A stretch of 64,000 nucleotides of DNA from Nostoc sp. PCC 7524 (GTDB lineage: Bacteria > Cyanobacteriota > Cyanobacteriia > Cyanobacteriales > Nostocaceae), in contig NC_019684.1 in NCBI RefSeq assembly GCF_000316645.1, positions 4,996,001 through 5,060,000 on the forward strand. The letters run 5' to 3'. The notes below the pieces were generated by a model. The model was not told the origin of the DNA, did no database searches, and saw only the letters and a list, made by a program, of their open reading frames with translations. This document shows positions 27,159 through 36,102 of the stretch, one piece after another. The position numbers and the translations under genes are program-made. The first letter of the stretch is position 1. Every line of letters starts with the position of its first letter.

Positions 27159-28625
27159 TTATTTTCTATTTTTAACTTGAAGTTCGTAGATAGCGATCGC
27201 TTCATCTTTGCCTTTGACTTTCACAGCTTCATCTATCAATGTCAGGGAAAATAATTCTCGCAAGGATAAACTGTTGACTACTGACTCAGTGAGCAGAATT
27301 GTACAGTCATAGTATTTGGTTAATTGCTCAACACGGGCAGCAATATTGACAGCATCACCGACAACAGTAGAATCAATCCGGCAAGTAAAACCCACCGTTC
27401 CCATAACTACCTCACCGCGATGAATCCCAATCCCCACAGCTATTTTCGCTAAACCTTTTTGTATTCTTTCATCGTTAAAGGTATCTAAAGCTTGCTGCAT
27501 GAAAATTGCTGCTTGTAATGCACCATCACTAGCAGCATCATCAAACAGCGCCATAATAGCATCACCAATATACTTATCAATAAATCCCCCGGCTTTGTCT
27601 ATCGCCTTGCCCATACAAGCTAAATAATCATTGAGAAAGGCGAAGGTTTCTTGAGGTGTCATCACCTCAGACATGGAAGTATAGCCCCGGATATCACAGA
27701 ATAAAATTGTGATCGTCCGGGTAGCAGCGACACCCACGGCGATATTTTCAATTCCTTGGGGTGCGATCGCTAAAATAAATTTATTCGGTACAAATAACTC
27801 GAAAGATTCTAAGGTTTTTTGTAATTTGTTAAACGAACCTTGCAAAGCGGCAGACATTTCATTAAATGCAGTCGCCAATGCCCCAATTTCATCTTTACTA
27901 CTAATTTGGGCGTGATGTTGCCAATCACCAGCCGCAATTTTCATTGCACTCAGCTGCAAACGACGGATGGGATCACTCAATCGCTTGGCTAAAATATACG
28001 CTAGTATCCAACCAACCACTAGGCTAATCAAGCCAACTACCAAAGCTTGATTGATGACTCCAGTAATAGCACGGTTAACTTGGCGTAAAGACATACCTAG
28101 CCGCAGCGTGCCAATTTTTTCACCAGATGATAAACGAATCTCTGAGGCTACTTCCATCACCCTTTCACCCCTTTCTGCCCGTAAATTTTTAGCGAAATAG
28201 ATGTCTCGAAGAATAAATGTCTCTGTTACAGTTAAGGGTTGTGTGGATTCTAAGGCTGCATTGGTAACTGCTACAGGCACAACATCGGGAACATACTGAT
28301 TTTGTAACTCATTTAGGGAAGCAGCGACAATCACATTTTCTTGACGGGCATCGGAGACTAAAACGTATATAAAGTCTGGATTTTCCTGTAAGAGTACATC
28401 AAGAGTGAGGCGAATTTGACTCCAATTTTCTTCTACTAATTCATTACCCAAGGTATAAGTTAACACTCTGGCAAAAGAATTAGCATTCTGTACACTTTCT
28501 TTTTGGTAGAGATAACTTTCACTTTTTGCCCAGACAGAGACAATTGCACCAATTACAGTTAGCAGTAAAAGTGTAGTAGTGGCCATGATCCGAGTACAGA
28601 TTGACTGGAAAATTAAAGATTTCAT
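27159..28625 (-). CDS. Membrane-bound class III adenylate/guanylate cyclase
   Basis: The 488-residue protein has an N-terminal transmembrane helix (about 10-32), an extracytoplasmic sensor region (33-195), a second helix (about 198-215, VVGLISLVVGWILAYIL), a HAMP linker (AKRLSDPIRRLQLSAMKIAAGDW) and a class III cyclase domain. The metal-binding aspartates are in LFCDIRGYTS and KYIGDAIMALF, and TVVGDAVNIAARVE provides the transition-state region. Nucleotide specificity is not certain from sequence; adenylate is likely. Its start overlaps the stop of the preceding lipoprotein gene by 4 bp, so the two are translationally coupled. Confidence 0.92.
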   Translation of the reverse strand: MKSLIFQSICTRIMATTTLLLLTVIGAIVSVWAKSESYLYQKESVQNANSFARVLTYTLGNELVEENWSQIRLTLDVLLQENPDFIYVLVSDARQENVIVAASLNELQNQYVPDVVPVAVTNAALESTQPLTVTETFILRDIYFAKNLRAERGERVMEVASEIRLSSGEKIGTLRLGMSLRQVNRAITGVINQALVVGLISLVVGWILAYILAKRLSDPIRRLQLSAMKIAAGDWQHHAQISSKDEIGALATAFNEMSAALQGSFNKLQKTLESFELFVPNKFILAIAPQGIENIAVGVAATRTITILFCDIRGYTSMSEVMTPQETFAFLNDYLACMGKAIDKAGGFIDKYIGDAIMALFDDAASDGALQAAIFMQQALDTFNDERIQKGLAKIAVGIGIHRGEVVMGTVGFTCRIDSTVVGDAVNIAARVEQLTKYYDCTILLTESVVNSLSLRELFSLTLIDEAVKVKGKDEAIAIYELQVKNRK

Positions 28626-29650
28626 GGTTTAAGCACCAGTTCCTCTACATAAGTTACCCACCGCCAACCCTGAGTTTTAGCTTGACAATCAGAACCAAAA
28701 GCTAAGGTAACAGGGCCACCCATTTTGGCTGGAATGGGTTGTTTATCATCACCCCATTGAGTTGCTAAGAGAATTTCACAGTTGAGGATATCAGCAGAGG
28801 TTAATTGCACAGGGTTAACGTTGTTTTGGTAAATTCTGCGCTTACCTTGCACTACCACTTTCTCAGAAGTGGATAGTTTGACTTTGGCAAAGTTTAAAAT
28901 ATCCCGTATACGTACACCGTGTAGTTTGACTTTGCCACTCGGCCAGCCACTGCGATAACCCACGGTTTCTGTAATGGTGATTTGGGGTAATGTTTCTAAG
29001 TCAGCTAGGTTAAGTTCTTGGTTTCCTACTTGCAGTCGTACTGGTTCTGTTCCTATAACCATATGGCTGACATAAAATACCCAAAACGAATCGGGGTATT
29101 GCTGTTTTAGGTGGGGGTATTGAGTATGGGGAAAGACTAGATAAATGGGGCCGCCTTGATTACGGCTCATGGGTTTACCATTATTAGCGATCGCTAAAAT
29201 AATCGGATACTTTAATAAGTCTTGTAAATTGACTGTGACTTGGTAAGAGTTATAAGCAATAAATGTTACTTCAGTCACATCAGACTGATAACCAAATTTT
29301 TGCAGCAGTGTTGAGACAGGCACACCCCGAAAATCAAACACCTGATTGGGCTGAAGGATGTAATTAGCATCAGTAGTTTTGAGATGAGTTGTCGCCAAAG
29401 CTTGTAGTTGCTGCCAATTTAACGTCACCGCTTTCCCAGTTGTTGTCTCACCTTGAATAATTAAATTCCACTCACTTTCTTGGGTGTTTTTGGCATTATC
29501 TGCGACAATTTCCGCATTGCGAGCGATCGCTTGTTTACGCCATACTTCCAGTTGTTCATTTGTAGGCTGCTGTGTACAACCTCCCAGGTAAATAGCAGCC
29601 ATAATGACAGTGCTGAGTAGCGAGTTGTGAGTTTTCCGTATATTCCTCAT
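28622..29650 (-). CDS. Molybdopterin-oxidoreductase-like lipoprotein
   Basis: The 342-residue protein starts with a signal peptide ending in a lipobox (YLGGC, Cys25), so it should be anchored outside the cytoplasmic membrane. Two regions resemble the sulfite-oxidase-type molybdopterin fold: FDFRGVPVSTLLQKFG to NQGGPIYLVFP and VKLHGVRIRDILNF to AKMGGPVTLAFG. The molybdenum-coordinating cysteine context is not obvious, so it may be a binding or sensor module rather than an enzyme. It is coupled to the cyclase gene downstream, suggesting it supplies a periplasmic input to that cyclase (inference). Confidence 0.75.
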   Translation of the reverse strand: MRNIRKTHNSLLSTVIMAAIYLGGCTQQPTNEQLEVWRKQAIARNAEIVADNAKNTQESEWNLIIQGETTTGKAVTLNWQQLQALATTHLKTTDANYILQPNQVFDFRGVPVSTLLQKFGYQSDVTEVTFIAYNSYQVTVNLQDLLKYPIILAIANNGKPMSRNQGGPIYLVFPHTQYPHLKQQYPDSFWVFYVSHMVIGTEPVRLQVGNQELNLADLETLPQITITETVGYRSGWPSGKVKLHGVRIRDILNFAKVKLSTSEKVVVQGKRRIYQNNVNPVQLTSADILNCEILLATQWGDDKQPIPAKMGGPVTLAFGSDCQAKTQGWRWVTYVEELVLKP

Positions 29651-29859
29651 CTCCTCCTACTCCCTTTTTCGTTCGTGTATTACTGTTTTACACGGTGTAT
29701 CAAAATTGTCCAGAAAAAACTTGACACACAAAACCAAAATTCCCTTTAATTTTTTAATTTTGAATTTCTGATCTGTGGTGACAAAAAAAATGACGAGTCA
29801 CAATAGAAAGCACGGACTTCATACATTAAAGACTTAACTCACATCAGGAGTTTCTATCA

Positions 29860-32800
29860 GTGGTATTACAAGTACAAACCAGCACCTACGAAGCTAAAAC
29901 TCAAGAAATTGCTAAACAACTTTTAGCTGCAACTCAAGAAAATCGCTCATTTTTAGCTTCCCTACGTGATCAAATGCGTTGGGATGATAAATTACTCACT
30001 TGGGCGATGAGTAACCCCGGTTTACGGGTGCAATTATTTCGGTTTATCGATACACTCCCAGCACTGCGTAGTAAAGCGGAAATTGCTGCCCATCTCCAAG
30101 AATATTTAGGCGATGAATCCGTAGAACTCCCAGCCGCCCTAAAGGGAATGCTCAACTTTGCCAACCCTGACTCTATGCCGGGACAAGTGGCTGCAACTAC
30201 TGTGTCTACAGCAGTTGAGACTTTAGCTTTTAAATATATTTCTGGGGAAAATATTAAACAAGTCATTAAAACTGTTGAACGACTGCGAAAAGAAAAGATG
30301 GCTTTCACCATTGACTTACTTGGTGAGGCGGTAATTACGGAAGTAGAGGCACAGTCTTATCTCGAACGCTATCTAGAATTAATTACACAATTAACGGAAG
30401 CATCTAAAAATTGGGCAAATGTTGCGGCTATTGATGAAGCTGATGGGGAACCTTTACCAAAAGTCCAGGTTTCTGTGAAATTAACAGCGTTTTATTCCCA
30501 ATTTGACCCGTTAGATGCTAAGGGTAGTGAAGAAAGAGTTAGCGATCGCATTCGGTTTCTGTTACGTCACGCTCAAGAGTTAGGTGCAGCTATCCATTTT
30601 GATATGGAACAGTATGCTTATAAAGACTTAACTCTGAATATTTTGCAAAAAATCTTATTGGAAGATGAGTTTCGTCAACGCACTGATATTGGCATGACGA
30701 TTCAAGCTTATCTGCGTGATAGTGAACAAGATGCCAAAAATCTCATTGCTTGGTTAAAACAGCGTGGTTATCCTTTAACTATTCGTTTGGTTAAAGGTGC
30801 GTATTGGGATCAGGAAACTATCAAGGCAGCCCAAAAACATTGGGCGCAGCCTGTTTATAACGATAAAGCCGCAACAGATGCCAATTTTGAGGCGATAACT
30901 CAGTTATTGCTGGAAAATCATCAGTATGTCTATTCTGCCATTGGTAGTCATAATGTGCGATCGCAAGCACGGGCGATCGCTATAGCAGAAAGTCTCAATG
31001 TTCCCCGACGGCGGTTTGAAATGCAGGTGCTTTACGGGATGGGGGATAAGTTGGCTAAGGCTTTGGTGGATAGGGGTTATCGGGTGCGGGTTTATTGTCC
31101 CTATGGGGAATTGTTGCCGGGGATGGCTTATCTGATTCGGCGGTTGTTGGAAAATACGGCTAATAGTTCTTTCTTGCGGCAAAATTTGGAGAATCGGCCA
31201 ATAGAAGAACTGCTTGCAGCACCAGATATTGATTTAGCTCACGCAAAGGCGCATTCGCGGAGCGTCCCGCAGGGAAGTTGCAAAGAAGGAAAGGAAGGGT
31301 TTTTGGGTGCGGCGGATACGGATTATGCGGATGAGGAGGAAAGACAGGAGGCGGCGCGGGCTTTTGGGGCTGTGCGTCAACAATTAGGGAAGAGTTATTT
31401 GCCGTTGATTAATGGGGAGTATGTGAATACTTCTGAGGTGATTGATTCTGTTAATCCTTCTAATTTTAGTGAGGTGATTGGGAAGGTTGGGTTGATTTCT
31501 GTTGAGCAAGCGGAACAGGCTATGCAGGCGGCTAAGGCGGCTTTTCCTGGTTGGAAGAAAACACCTGTGAAGGCACGGGCGGGAATTTTGCGGAAGGCGG
31601 CTGATTTGATGGCACAGCGTCGGGCGGAACTTTCGGCTTGGATTGTTTTGGAGGTGGGGAAACCTGTTAAGGAAGCAGATGCGGAGGTTTCGGAGGCGAT
31701 AGATTTTTGTCGCTACTATGCCGATGAGATGGAACGGTTATATCAAGGTATAAATTATGATGTACCTGGAGAAACTAATCGTTATATCTACCAGCCCCGT
31801 GGCATTGCTGTGGTGATTTCGCCTTGGAACTTTCCGTTGGCGATCGCCTGTGGGATGACTGTTGCTGCTTTGGTTACAGGCAATTGCACTCTGCTCAAGC
31901 CTGCGGAAACTTCTTCTGTGATTACTGCTAAACTCACGGAAATTTTAGTAGAAGCTGGTATTCCTAAAGGTGTCTTTCAATACGTACCAGGTAAGGGTTC
32001 ACAAGTGGGTGCTTATTTGGTAAGTCATCCCGATACCCATCTGATTGCTTTTACAGGTTCTCAAGAAGTCGGTTGTCGCATCTATGCAGAAGCCGCTACC
32101 CTCAAGCCTCTACAACGGCACATGAAGCGGGTAATCGCAGAAATGGGGGGCAAAAATACCATTATCGTTGATGAAAGTGCTGATTTAGACCAAGCTGTTG
32201 TGGGTGTGGTACAGTCAGCTTTTGGTTACAGTGGACAAAAATGTTCTGCTTGTTCACGGGTGGTTGTGGTAGAACCTATTTATGATGCCTTTGTGCGGCG
32301 ATTGGTGGAAGCTACGAAGTCTCTGAATATTGGCGAGGCAGAGTTACCAAGTACCCAAGTCGGCCCTGTGATTGATGCTAACGCCCGCGATCGCATCCGC
32401 GAGTATATTGTTAAGGGTAAGGCAGAATCACAGTTAGCACTGGAATTACCCGCACCGGAACACGGTTATTTTATCGGCCCCGTCATTTTTAGTGAAGTCG
32501 CACCAGATGCCACAATTGCTCAACAAGAGATTTTTGGCCCTGTGTTGGCAGTAATTAAAGTTAAAGATTTTGCCCAAGCCTTAGCAGTTGCCAACAATAC
32601 CAATTACGCCTTGACGGGTGGCATTTATTCCCGCACACCTTCCCACATTCAACAAGCACAGGAAGAGTTTGAAGTCGGGAATTTATATATTAACCGTACC
32701 ATCACAGGTGCGATCGTGGCTCGGCAACCCTTCGGTGGCTTTAAACTTTCTGGTGTCGGTTCTAAAGCCGGAGGCCCTGATTATCTCCTGCAATTCCTTG

Positions 32801-32865
32801 AACCACGCACAATTACAGAAAACATTCAACGCCAAGGTTTTGCACCCATTGAAGGGGCAGATTAA
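29860..32865 (+). CDS. putA: Bifunctional proline dehydrogenase/P5C dehydrogenase
   Basis: PutA oxidises proline to glutamate. The 1001-residue protein has the FAD-dependent proline dehydrogenase barrel (about 120-460; QVSVKLTAFYSQFDP, FDMEQYAYKDLT, RLVKGAYWD, YGMGDKLAKAL) and the aldehyde dehydrogenase module (about 515-985; SPWNFPLAIACG, FTGSQEVG, catalytic Glu in EMGGKNTI, catalytic Cys in YSGQKCSACSR). GTG at 29860 is chosen with aggag 9 bp upstream. Between the modules, residues about 463-480 (AHSRSVPQGSCKEG) are encoded by a dispersed repeat inserted in frame. No DNA-binding domain is present. Confidence 0.96.
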   Translation: MVLQVQTSTYEAKTQEIAKQLLAATQENRSFLASLRDQMRWDDKLLTWAMSNPGLRVQLFRFIDTLPALRSKAEIAAHLQEYLGDESVELPAALKGMLNFANPDSMPGQVAATTVSTAVETLAFKYISGENIKQVIKTVERLRKEKMAFTIDLLGEAVITEVEAQSYLERYLELITQLTEASKNWANVAAIDEADGEPLPKVQVSVKLTAFYSQFDPLDAKGSEERVSDRIRFLLRHAQELGAAIHFDMEQYAYKDLTLNILQKILLEDEFRQRTDIGMTIQAYLRDSEQDAKNLIAWLKQRGYPLTIRLVKGAYWDQETIKAAQKHWAQPVYNDKAATDANFEAITQLLLENHQYVYSAIGSHNVRSQARAIAIAESLNVPRRRFEMQVLYGMGDKLAKALVDRGYRVRVYCPYGELLPGMAYLIRRLLENTANSSFLRQNLENRPIEELLAAPDIDLAHAKAHSRSVPQGSCKEGKEGFLGAADTDYADEEERQEAARAFGAVRQQLGKSYLPLINGEYVNTSEVIDSVNPSNFSEVIGKVGLISVEQAEQAMQAAKAAFPGWKKTPVKARAGILRKAADLMAQRRAELSAWIVLEVGKPVKEADAEVSEAIDFCRYYADEMERLYQGINYDVPGETNRYIYQPRGIAVVISPWNFPLAIACGMTVAALVTGNCTLLKPAETSSVITAKLTEILVEAGIPKGVFQYVPGKGSQVGAYLVSHPDTHLIAFTGSQEVGCRIYAEAATLKPLQRHMKRVIAEMGGKNTIIVDESADLDQAVVGVVQSAFGYSGQKCSACSRVVVVEPIYDAFVRRLVEATKSLNIGEAELPSTQVGPVIDANARDRIREYIVKGKAESQLALELPAPEHGYFIGPVIFSEVAPDATIAQQEIFGPVLAVIKVKDFAQALAVANNTNYALTGGIYSRTPSHIQQAQEEFEVGNLYINRTITGAIVARQPFGGFKLSGVGSKAGGPDYLLQFLEPRTITENIQRQGFAPIEGAD
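31248..31283 (+). repeat. Small dispersed repeat inside putA
   Basis: gcattcgcggagcgtcccgc followed by agggaa resembles the repeat core seen again near 43150 (gttcgcggagcgtgtcgaag). It lies in the inter-domain linker of PutA and keeps the reading frame open. Confidence 0.7.
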
Positions 32866-32870
32866 GCTAT

Positions 32871-32904
32871 AAAAATAGGTGGGGTAAATGCCCTACCTAT
32901 TTTT
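32871..32904 (+). terminator. putA terminator
   Basis: aaaaataggtgggg pairs with ccctacctattttt across a short loop, 5 bp after the putA stop, ending in a T run. The A/T-flanked arms would also work in the reverse direction. Confidence 0.75.
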
Positions 32905-32934
32905 ACTGAATAGATAAAAAATACAGAAATCATA

Positions 32935-33372
32935 ATGCCAGATGTCATCATTAGAATCGCTCAAATACCAACAGAATTCCCAGCGATCGCAGCCATTAGA
33001 AAAACAGTATTTCAAGAAGAACAAGCAGTAGATCCACTATTAGAATTTGATGGCAAAGATGAAACTTCTGATCATTTAATTGCCTATTTAAATCATCAAG
33101 CCGTAGGTACTGCCAGAATTAGATATTTAGATCAGCAAACTGCCAAGATAGAAAGATTAGCTGTGTTATCAGTAGCTAGAGGACAAGGAATCGGCAGGAA
33201 GATGATGGAGAAAGCACTAGAGGTAGTTGCTAGTTATAATATTTCTGAAGTTATCATTCATGCCCAAGTTTATATAAAGCCTCTGTATCAAACACTAGAA
33301 TTTATTGAAGTTGGAGACATTTTTATAGAAGCAGGTATTCCCCATATAGAAATGAGGAAAAAACTAAAATAA
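32935..33372 (+). CDS. GNAT-family N-acetyltransferase
   Basis: The 145-residue protein has the GNAT fold: IRKTVFQEEQAVDP, AVGTARIRYL, KIERLAVLSVARGQGIGRKMME (acetyl-CoA pyrophosphate loop RGQGIG) and IHAQVYIKPLYQTLEF. It resembles the ElaA/YjcF group. The substrate is unknown. It lies 30 bp after the putA terminator and is probably transcribed separately. Confidence 0.85.
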   Translation: MPDVIIRIAQIPTEFPAIAAIRKTVFQEEQAVDPLLEFDGKDETSDHLIAYLNHQAVGTARIRYLDQQTAKIERLAVLSVARGQGIGRKMMEKALEVVASYNISEVIIHAQVYIKPLYQTLEFIEVGDIFIEAGIPHIEMRKKLK

Positions 33373-33478
33373 AAATGTGTAGTTTTATTACTATAGGAAT
33401 CGTACTTGAATCTTGCTAAGTATACTGAGAAATAAACCTTTGTATGGCAAGCTTCTAGCCAATTTGGTTTTTCAGAAA

Positions 33479-33778
33479 TCAAATATGAGTCCTATATATA
33501 ACGATAATATTTCTTTCCCCTTTGATGGGAACCCCATTGATGTAGATTTTTCTAGAATTGTCTATTGTGTTAATTTTTTGATTGCTAAAGTTTTTACTCT
33601 TTGTGCTTTCAGGTTGTTTTTTTGAATCCTGCTCGAATTTAGTAATATTGATGATGTAACCATAAGGATAATCCTCTTTATACTGGCAATACCCTCCTAA
33701 TAGAGTTTCTGCTTGTGCAGGATTCATATCTTGTATAAGTGACTCTATATCAATAGCAACGGATACCATAGCTTTCAT
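33479..33778 (-). CDS. Small protein with double-glycine-leader-like N terminus
   Basis: I do not recognise this gene. From the ATG at 33778, with gggaaa 8 bp upstream, the product is 99 residues. It starts MKAMVSVAIDIESLIQDMNP and reaches AETLLGGYCQYKEDYPYG near residue 28. The LLGG with hydrophobic residues at -4 and -12 resembles the cleavage site of double-glycine leader peptides. The remainder is polar and Lys/Ser/Asn-rich. A longer frame starts at 33880. No maturation enzyme or peptidase-containing transporter is adjacent, so the peptide-precursor idea is tentative. Confidence 0.5.
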   Translation of the reverse strand: MKAMVSVAIDIESLIQDMNPAQAETLLGGYCQYKEDYPYGYIINITKFEQDSKKQPESTKSKNFSNQKINTIDNSRKIYINGVPIKGERNIIVIYRTHI

Positions 33779-33997
33779 CGTAATTTCCCGTTTGCAAAGA
33801 TTGTCTCTCCCTATTTTGTTTAATCCAAAAACCTGAGCTATCTTGCTGAAGGAAGAACTATGTATAGATAATTTACTCACATAGACAGATGAGCAATTGC
33901 ATACTTTTTACTAAATTATTCCGAGGATATATAGGTAATATTTTAAAAAACCTGCCAATCTTATACTGAAGATTAGCAGGATTAGGGATTTTATTAA

Positions 33998-34071
33998 TCG
34001 GAGCGGCGGGATTCGAACCCACGACCTCCACTACCCCAAAGTGGCGCGCTACCAAGCTGCGCTACGCCCCG
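33998..34071 (-). tRNA. tRNA-Pro (GGG)
   Basis: The minus strand gives acceptor CGGGGCG/CGCTCCG, anticodon stem CCACT/AGTGG with loop TTGGGGT (anticodon GGG), and T arm GTGGG-TTCGAAT-CCCGC. The discriminator is A and CCA is not encoded. Confidence 0.95.
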
Positions 34072-34122
34072 GTCACGGATTACTATATTATCGCAAAGCT
34101 CTAGAAAAATCAAGGGGTAAGT

Positions 34123-34488
34123 TCAAAAAACTTTTAGCATTCTTGTAGCTTGCAATAACCCAGGTACAGCAGAGGCTGGCCATTTACCTTCTGCACACCG
34201 TCCAGAATTGAGGATAAAGCGCAAACTGTATTTCTGGGGATAGCCTTCCACCTCCATCCATAATAAATCGCTTTCGGCTTCACAGGCAATTTTTTCTTCA
34301 TCCATTAACTCGGCTGTGAGTTGTTTCATGGTGTCTGCTAGCTGTGCTAACAAACGGCAAAAATCATCTATCTCAGCTGCGGTTAACTCCACTGCCCAAT
34401 CATCAGTCCCTACTAAACCTTGATATTTAGCTGCATTTGGGTTCCAACCAATACGCCAACCATCACCGCTTTTAATTAGTCGTTCCAT
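34123..34488 (-). CDS. DUF1818 family protein
   Basis: The 121-residue protein matches the cyanobacterial DUF1818 family: GDGWRIGWNPNAAKYQGLVGTDDWAVELTAAE near the start and YSLRFILNSGRCAEGKWPA later. The function is unknown. It follows an uncharacterised gene by 5 bp and rpoZ on the same strand, suggesting one transcript. Confidence 0.8.
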   Translation of the reverse strand: MERLIKSGDGWRIGWNPNAAKYQGLVGTDDWAVELTAAEIDDFCRLLAQLADTMKQLTAELMDEEKIACEAESDLLWMEVEGYPQKYSLRFILNSGRCAEGKWPASAVPGLLQATRMLKVF

Positions 34489-34493
34489 GAGGA

Positions 34494-35006
34494 TTAGGGA
34501 TTGGGGTTAAAAATGTTAGTGAGGACTTGTGCTAGGGCATTTCTTTGGCTACGGGTAAGGCGTTTAATGGCAGCGCGATCGCCTGGTAACGGATTCTGCC
34601 GCAATGTATCATTACCTGGGTAAGTGTTTTCGTGCATAATTTCGTTGGCATCTAGGTAATCAGCCAAAGTTAGCTTCCAATCAAGGCGGTAATTGGGCGC
34701 ACGTTCTTTGATATAAATGTGATATCTAATCAATCGACTAGCTAAAGTGTTGTTCTCAGCAACTCTCCCAGATTCTCTGCTGATATATTGGTTTTCCTTG
34801 GGCAAGTCAGGTAATTGTTGATATACCAACTGCCACACATCACTAGGACTAATCCTCTGGGCTTGGGCTGGTTGAATGCTGAGTAAATTAATGGGTGTGA
34901 ATTGATCCATCCCTGCACCTAAAACAATTACACTCACTACCGTCAAAGCAGTGAGTGTATGCCAAGGCTGGAGTCGGGGATGAATGAACGATAAATGTTT
35001 GCTCAT
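34494..35006 (-). CDS. Uncharacterised exported or membrane-anchored protein
   Basis: I do not recognise a domain. From ATG 35006 the product is 170 residues. A hydrophobic segment at about 17-35 (LTALTVVSVIVLGAG) looks like a signal anchor. A conserved-looking soluble part follows, with a possible Trp-rich WQLVYQQLPDLPKENQY and a charged C terminus ending RSQRNALAQVLTNIFNPNP. An in-frame upstream ATG at 35021 is possible. It sits between rpoZ and the DUF1818 gene with gaps of a few bases. Confidence 0.7.
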   Translation of the reverse strand: MSKHLSFIHPRLQPWHTLTALTVVSVIVLGAGMDQFTPINLLSIQPAQAQRISPSDVWQLVYQQLPDLPKENQYISRESGRVAENNTLASRLIRYHIYIKERAPNYRLDWKLTLADYLDANEIMHENTYPGNDTLRQNPLPGDRAAIKRLTRSQRNALAQVLTNIFNPNP

Positions 35007-35027
35007 CCTACCTGCTCTCAAGCAACT

Positions 35028-35264
35028 TTATAATTCACCAATGATTTCTGGTTGTGTCAATTCATCAGACATTTCAATAATTGCTCTCAGCACTGGTTTC
35101 ATCATGGCATCCTCGGCGCTTTCAAATTCTTCATAACGTCGCCGTTTGGCACGATTTGCCACCTGAACCGTAATGCGGTAGCGATTGGAGGCTGCGCTAA
35201 TTAGATCCTCAGCACGGTGCATAATCTGAGACTGGGTTGTCTCGAACTTAGAACGCTTGAGCAT
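35028..35264 (-). CDS. rpoZ: DNA-directed RNA polymerase omega subunit
   Basis: Omega helps fold and assemble the beta' subunit. The 78-residue protein has the omega signature: [30 protein letters not shown], followed by an acidic segment [25 protein letters not shown]. Size and sequence match the cyanobacterial form. It leads a minus-strand group of three genes. Confidence 0.95.
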   Translation of the reverse strand: MLKRSKFETTQSQIMHRAEDLISAASNRYRITVQVANRAKRRRYEEFESAEDAMMKPVLRAIIEMSDELTQPEIIGEL

Positions 35265-35442
35265 AGTAATTGGTTCTGGGGGACATACCCTAGTTTAGCA
35301 CCCTAGTTTTGTATCAAAAATTAGCAAAGCCAGTTTTTGGTAGCTAGGGAAGTGTCAACAGGCTAATACAACCAAAAATTTATTAGCAAGAGACTAGCCA
35401 AAACCTAATTTGTCTGCTATATTAAGAAATGTGTGAAAACAA

Positions 35443-35516
35443 GGCTCAGTAGCTCAGTTGGTTAGAGCACGGGACTCATAAGCCTGGGGTCGTTGGTTCA
35501 AATCCGACCTGAGCCA
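35443..35516 (+). tRNA. tRNA with CAT anticodon (probably elongator Met)
   Basis: Acceptor GGCTCAG/CTGAGCC, D arm GCTC...GAGC, anticodon loop CTCATAA (CAT) and T arm GTTGG-TTCAAAT-CCGAC fold normally. The closing anticodon-stem pair 31-39 is A-G and pair 28-42 is G-T. The body resembles elongator tRNA-Met. A tRNA-Ile read as CAT before lysidine modification is the alternative. The discriminator A is present and CCA is not fully encoded. Confidence 0.9.
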
Positions 35517-36102
35517 TTTTAACTGAAGAGAAAAGTAAACTAACCTGAACATAGCGGGTTGCTGCACTTCAAAGAAAAATATCAAGTACACAAGTTAGAG
35601 TATCTAGCACCCATCAGCACTAGATGCTTTGACTCATTTTTTGTTTATAGTTGCAATCCTATCTGATTTGTAAGAATTTCGGTGTTCAGATCCCCGACTT
35701 CTTTGAGAAGTAGGGGATCTTGTTTCTCACGAATGATTTAGGACTGCTATAGTTGCGATCGCTATCACCCTTGACTAGGATAATCCCAATTCTAGTCCTA
35801 GAAACGTAGTGTAATCTATGCTTTTTGTTATGGAAATCTTACTAAGACAATTAAGTTATGTATGATATATAGGGGAATTTAAATTATGCCAAGAAATATC
35901 AATATTTACAACTTGATACTTCTAGAAATACCAGGATTTTCTGAGATTTTTTGAGTTAAAAAATACTCCCAAAAATAGTAATAATTGCTACAAGTTGAAT
36001 TTTGGGAAATATCGTTTTTATTACAACTTGAAATGACAGTTAGCGGCACAATGGGGGCAGAGAAACAATACTGTTTATTTGCGCTCGGAGACGAAGAAAA
36101 TA
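35517..36102. other. Intergenic region upstream of flv3B, with a repeated hairpin
   Basis: No gene is visible in these 586 bp. At 35688-35720 agatccccgacttct pairs with agaagtaggggatct around a TTG loop, a hairpin of a type widely repeated in Nostoc genomes. The stretch just before flv3B (35870-36100) is AT-rich and should contain its promoter. Confidence 0.55.

Noticed and set aside
31240..31300. Insertion in PutA as a possible intein
   Set aside because: The extra sequence is only a dozen or so residues, lacks splicing motifs and matches a dispersed repeat.
33413..33625. Plus-strand open frame of 70 codons
   Set aside because: It overlaps the better-supported minus-strand small gene and has no ribosome-binding site.
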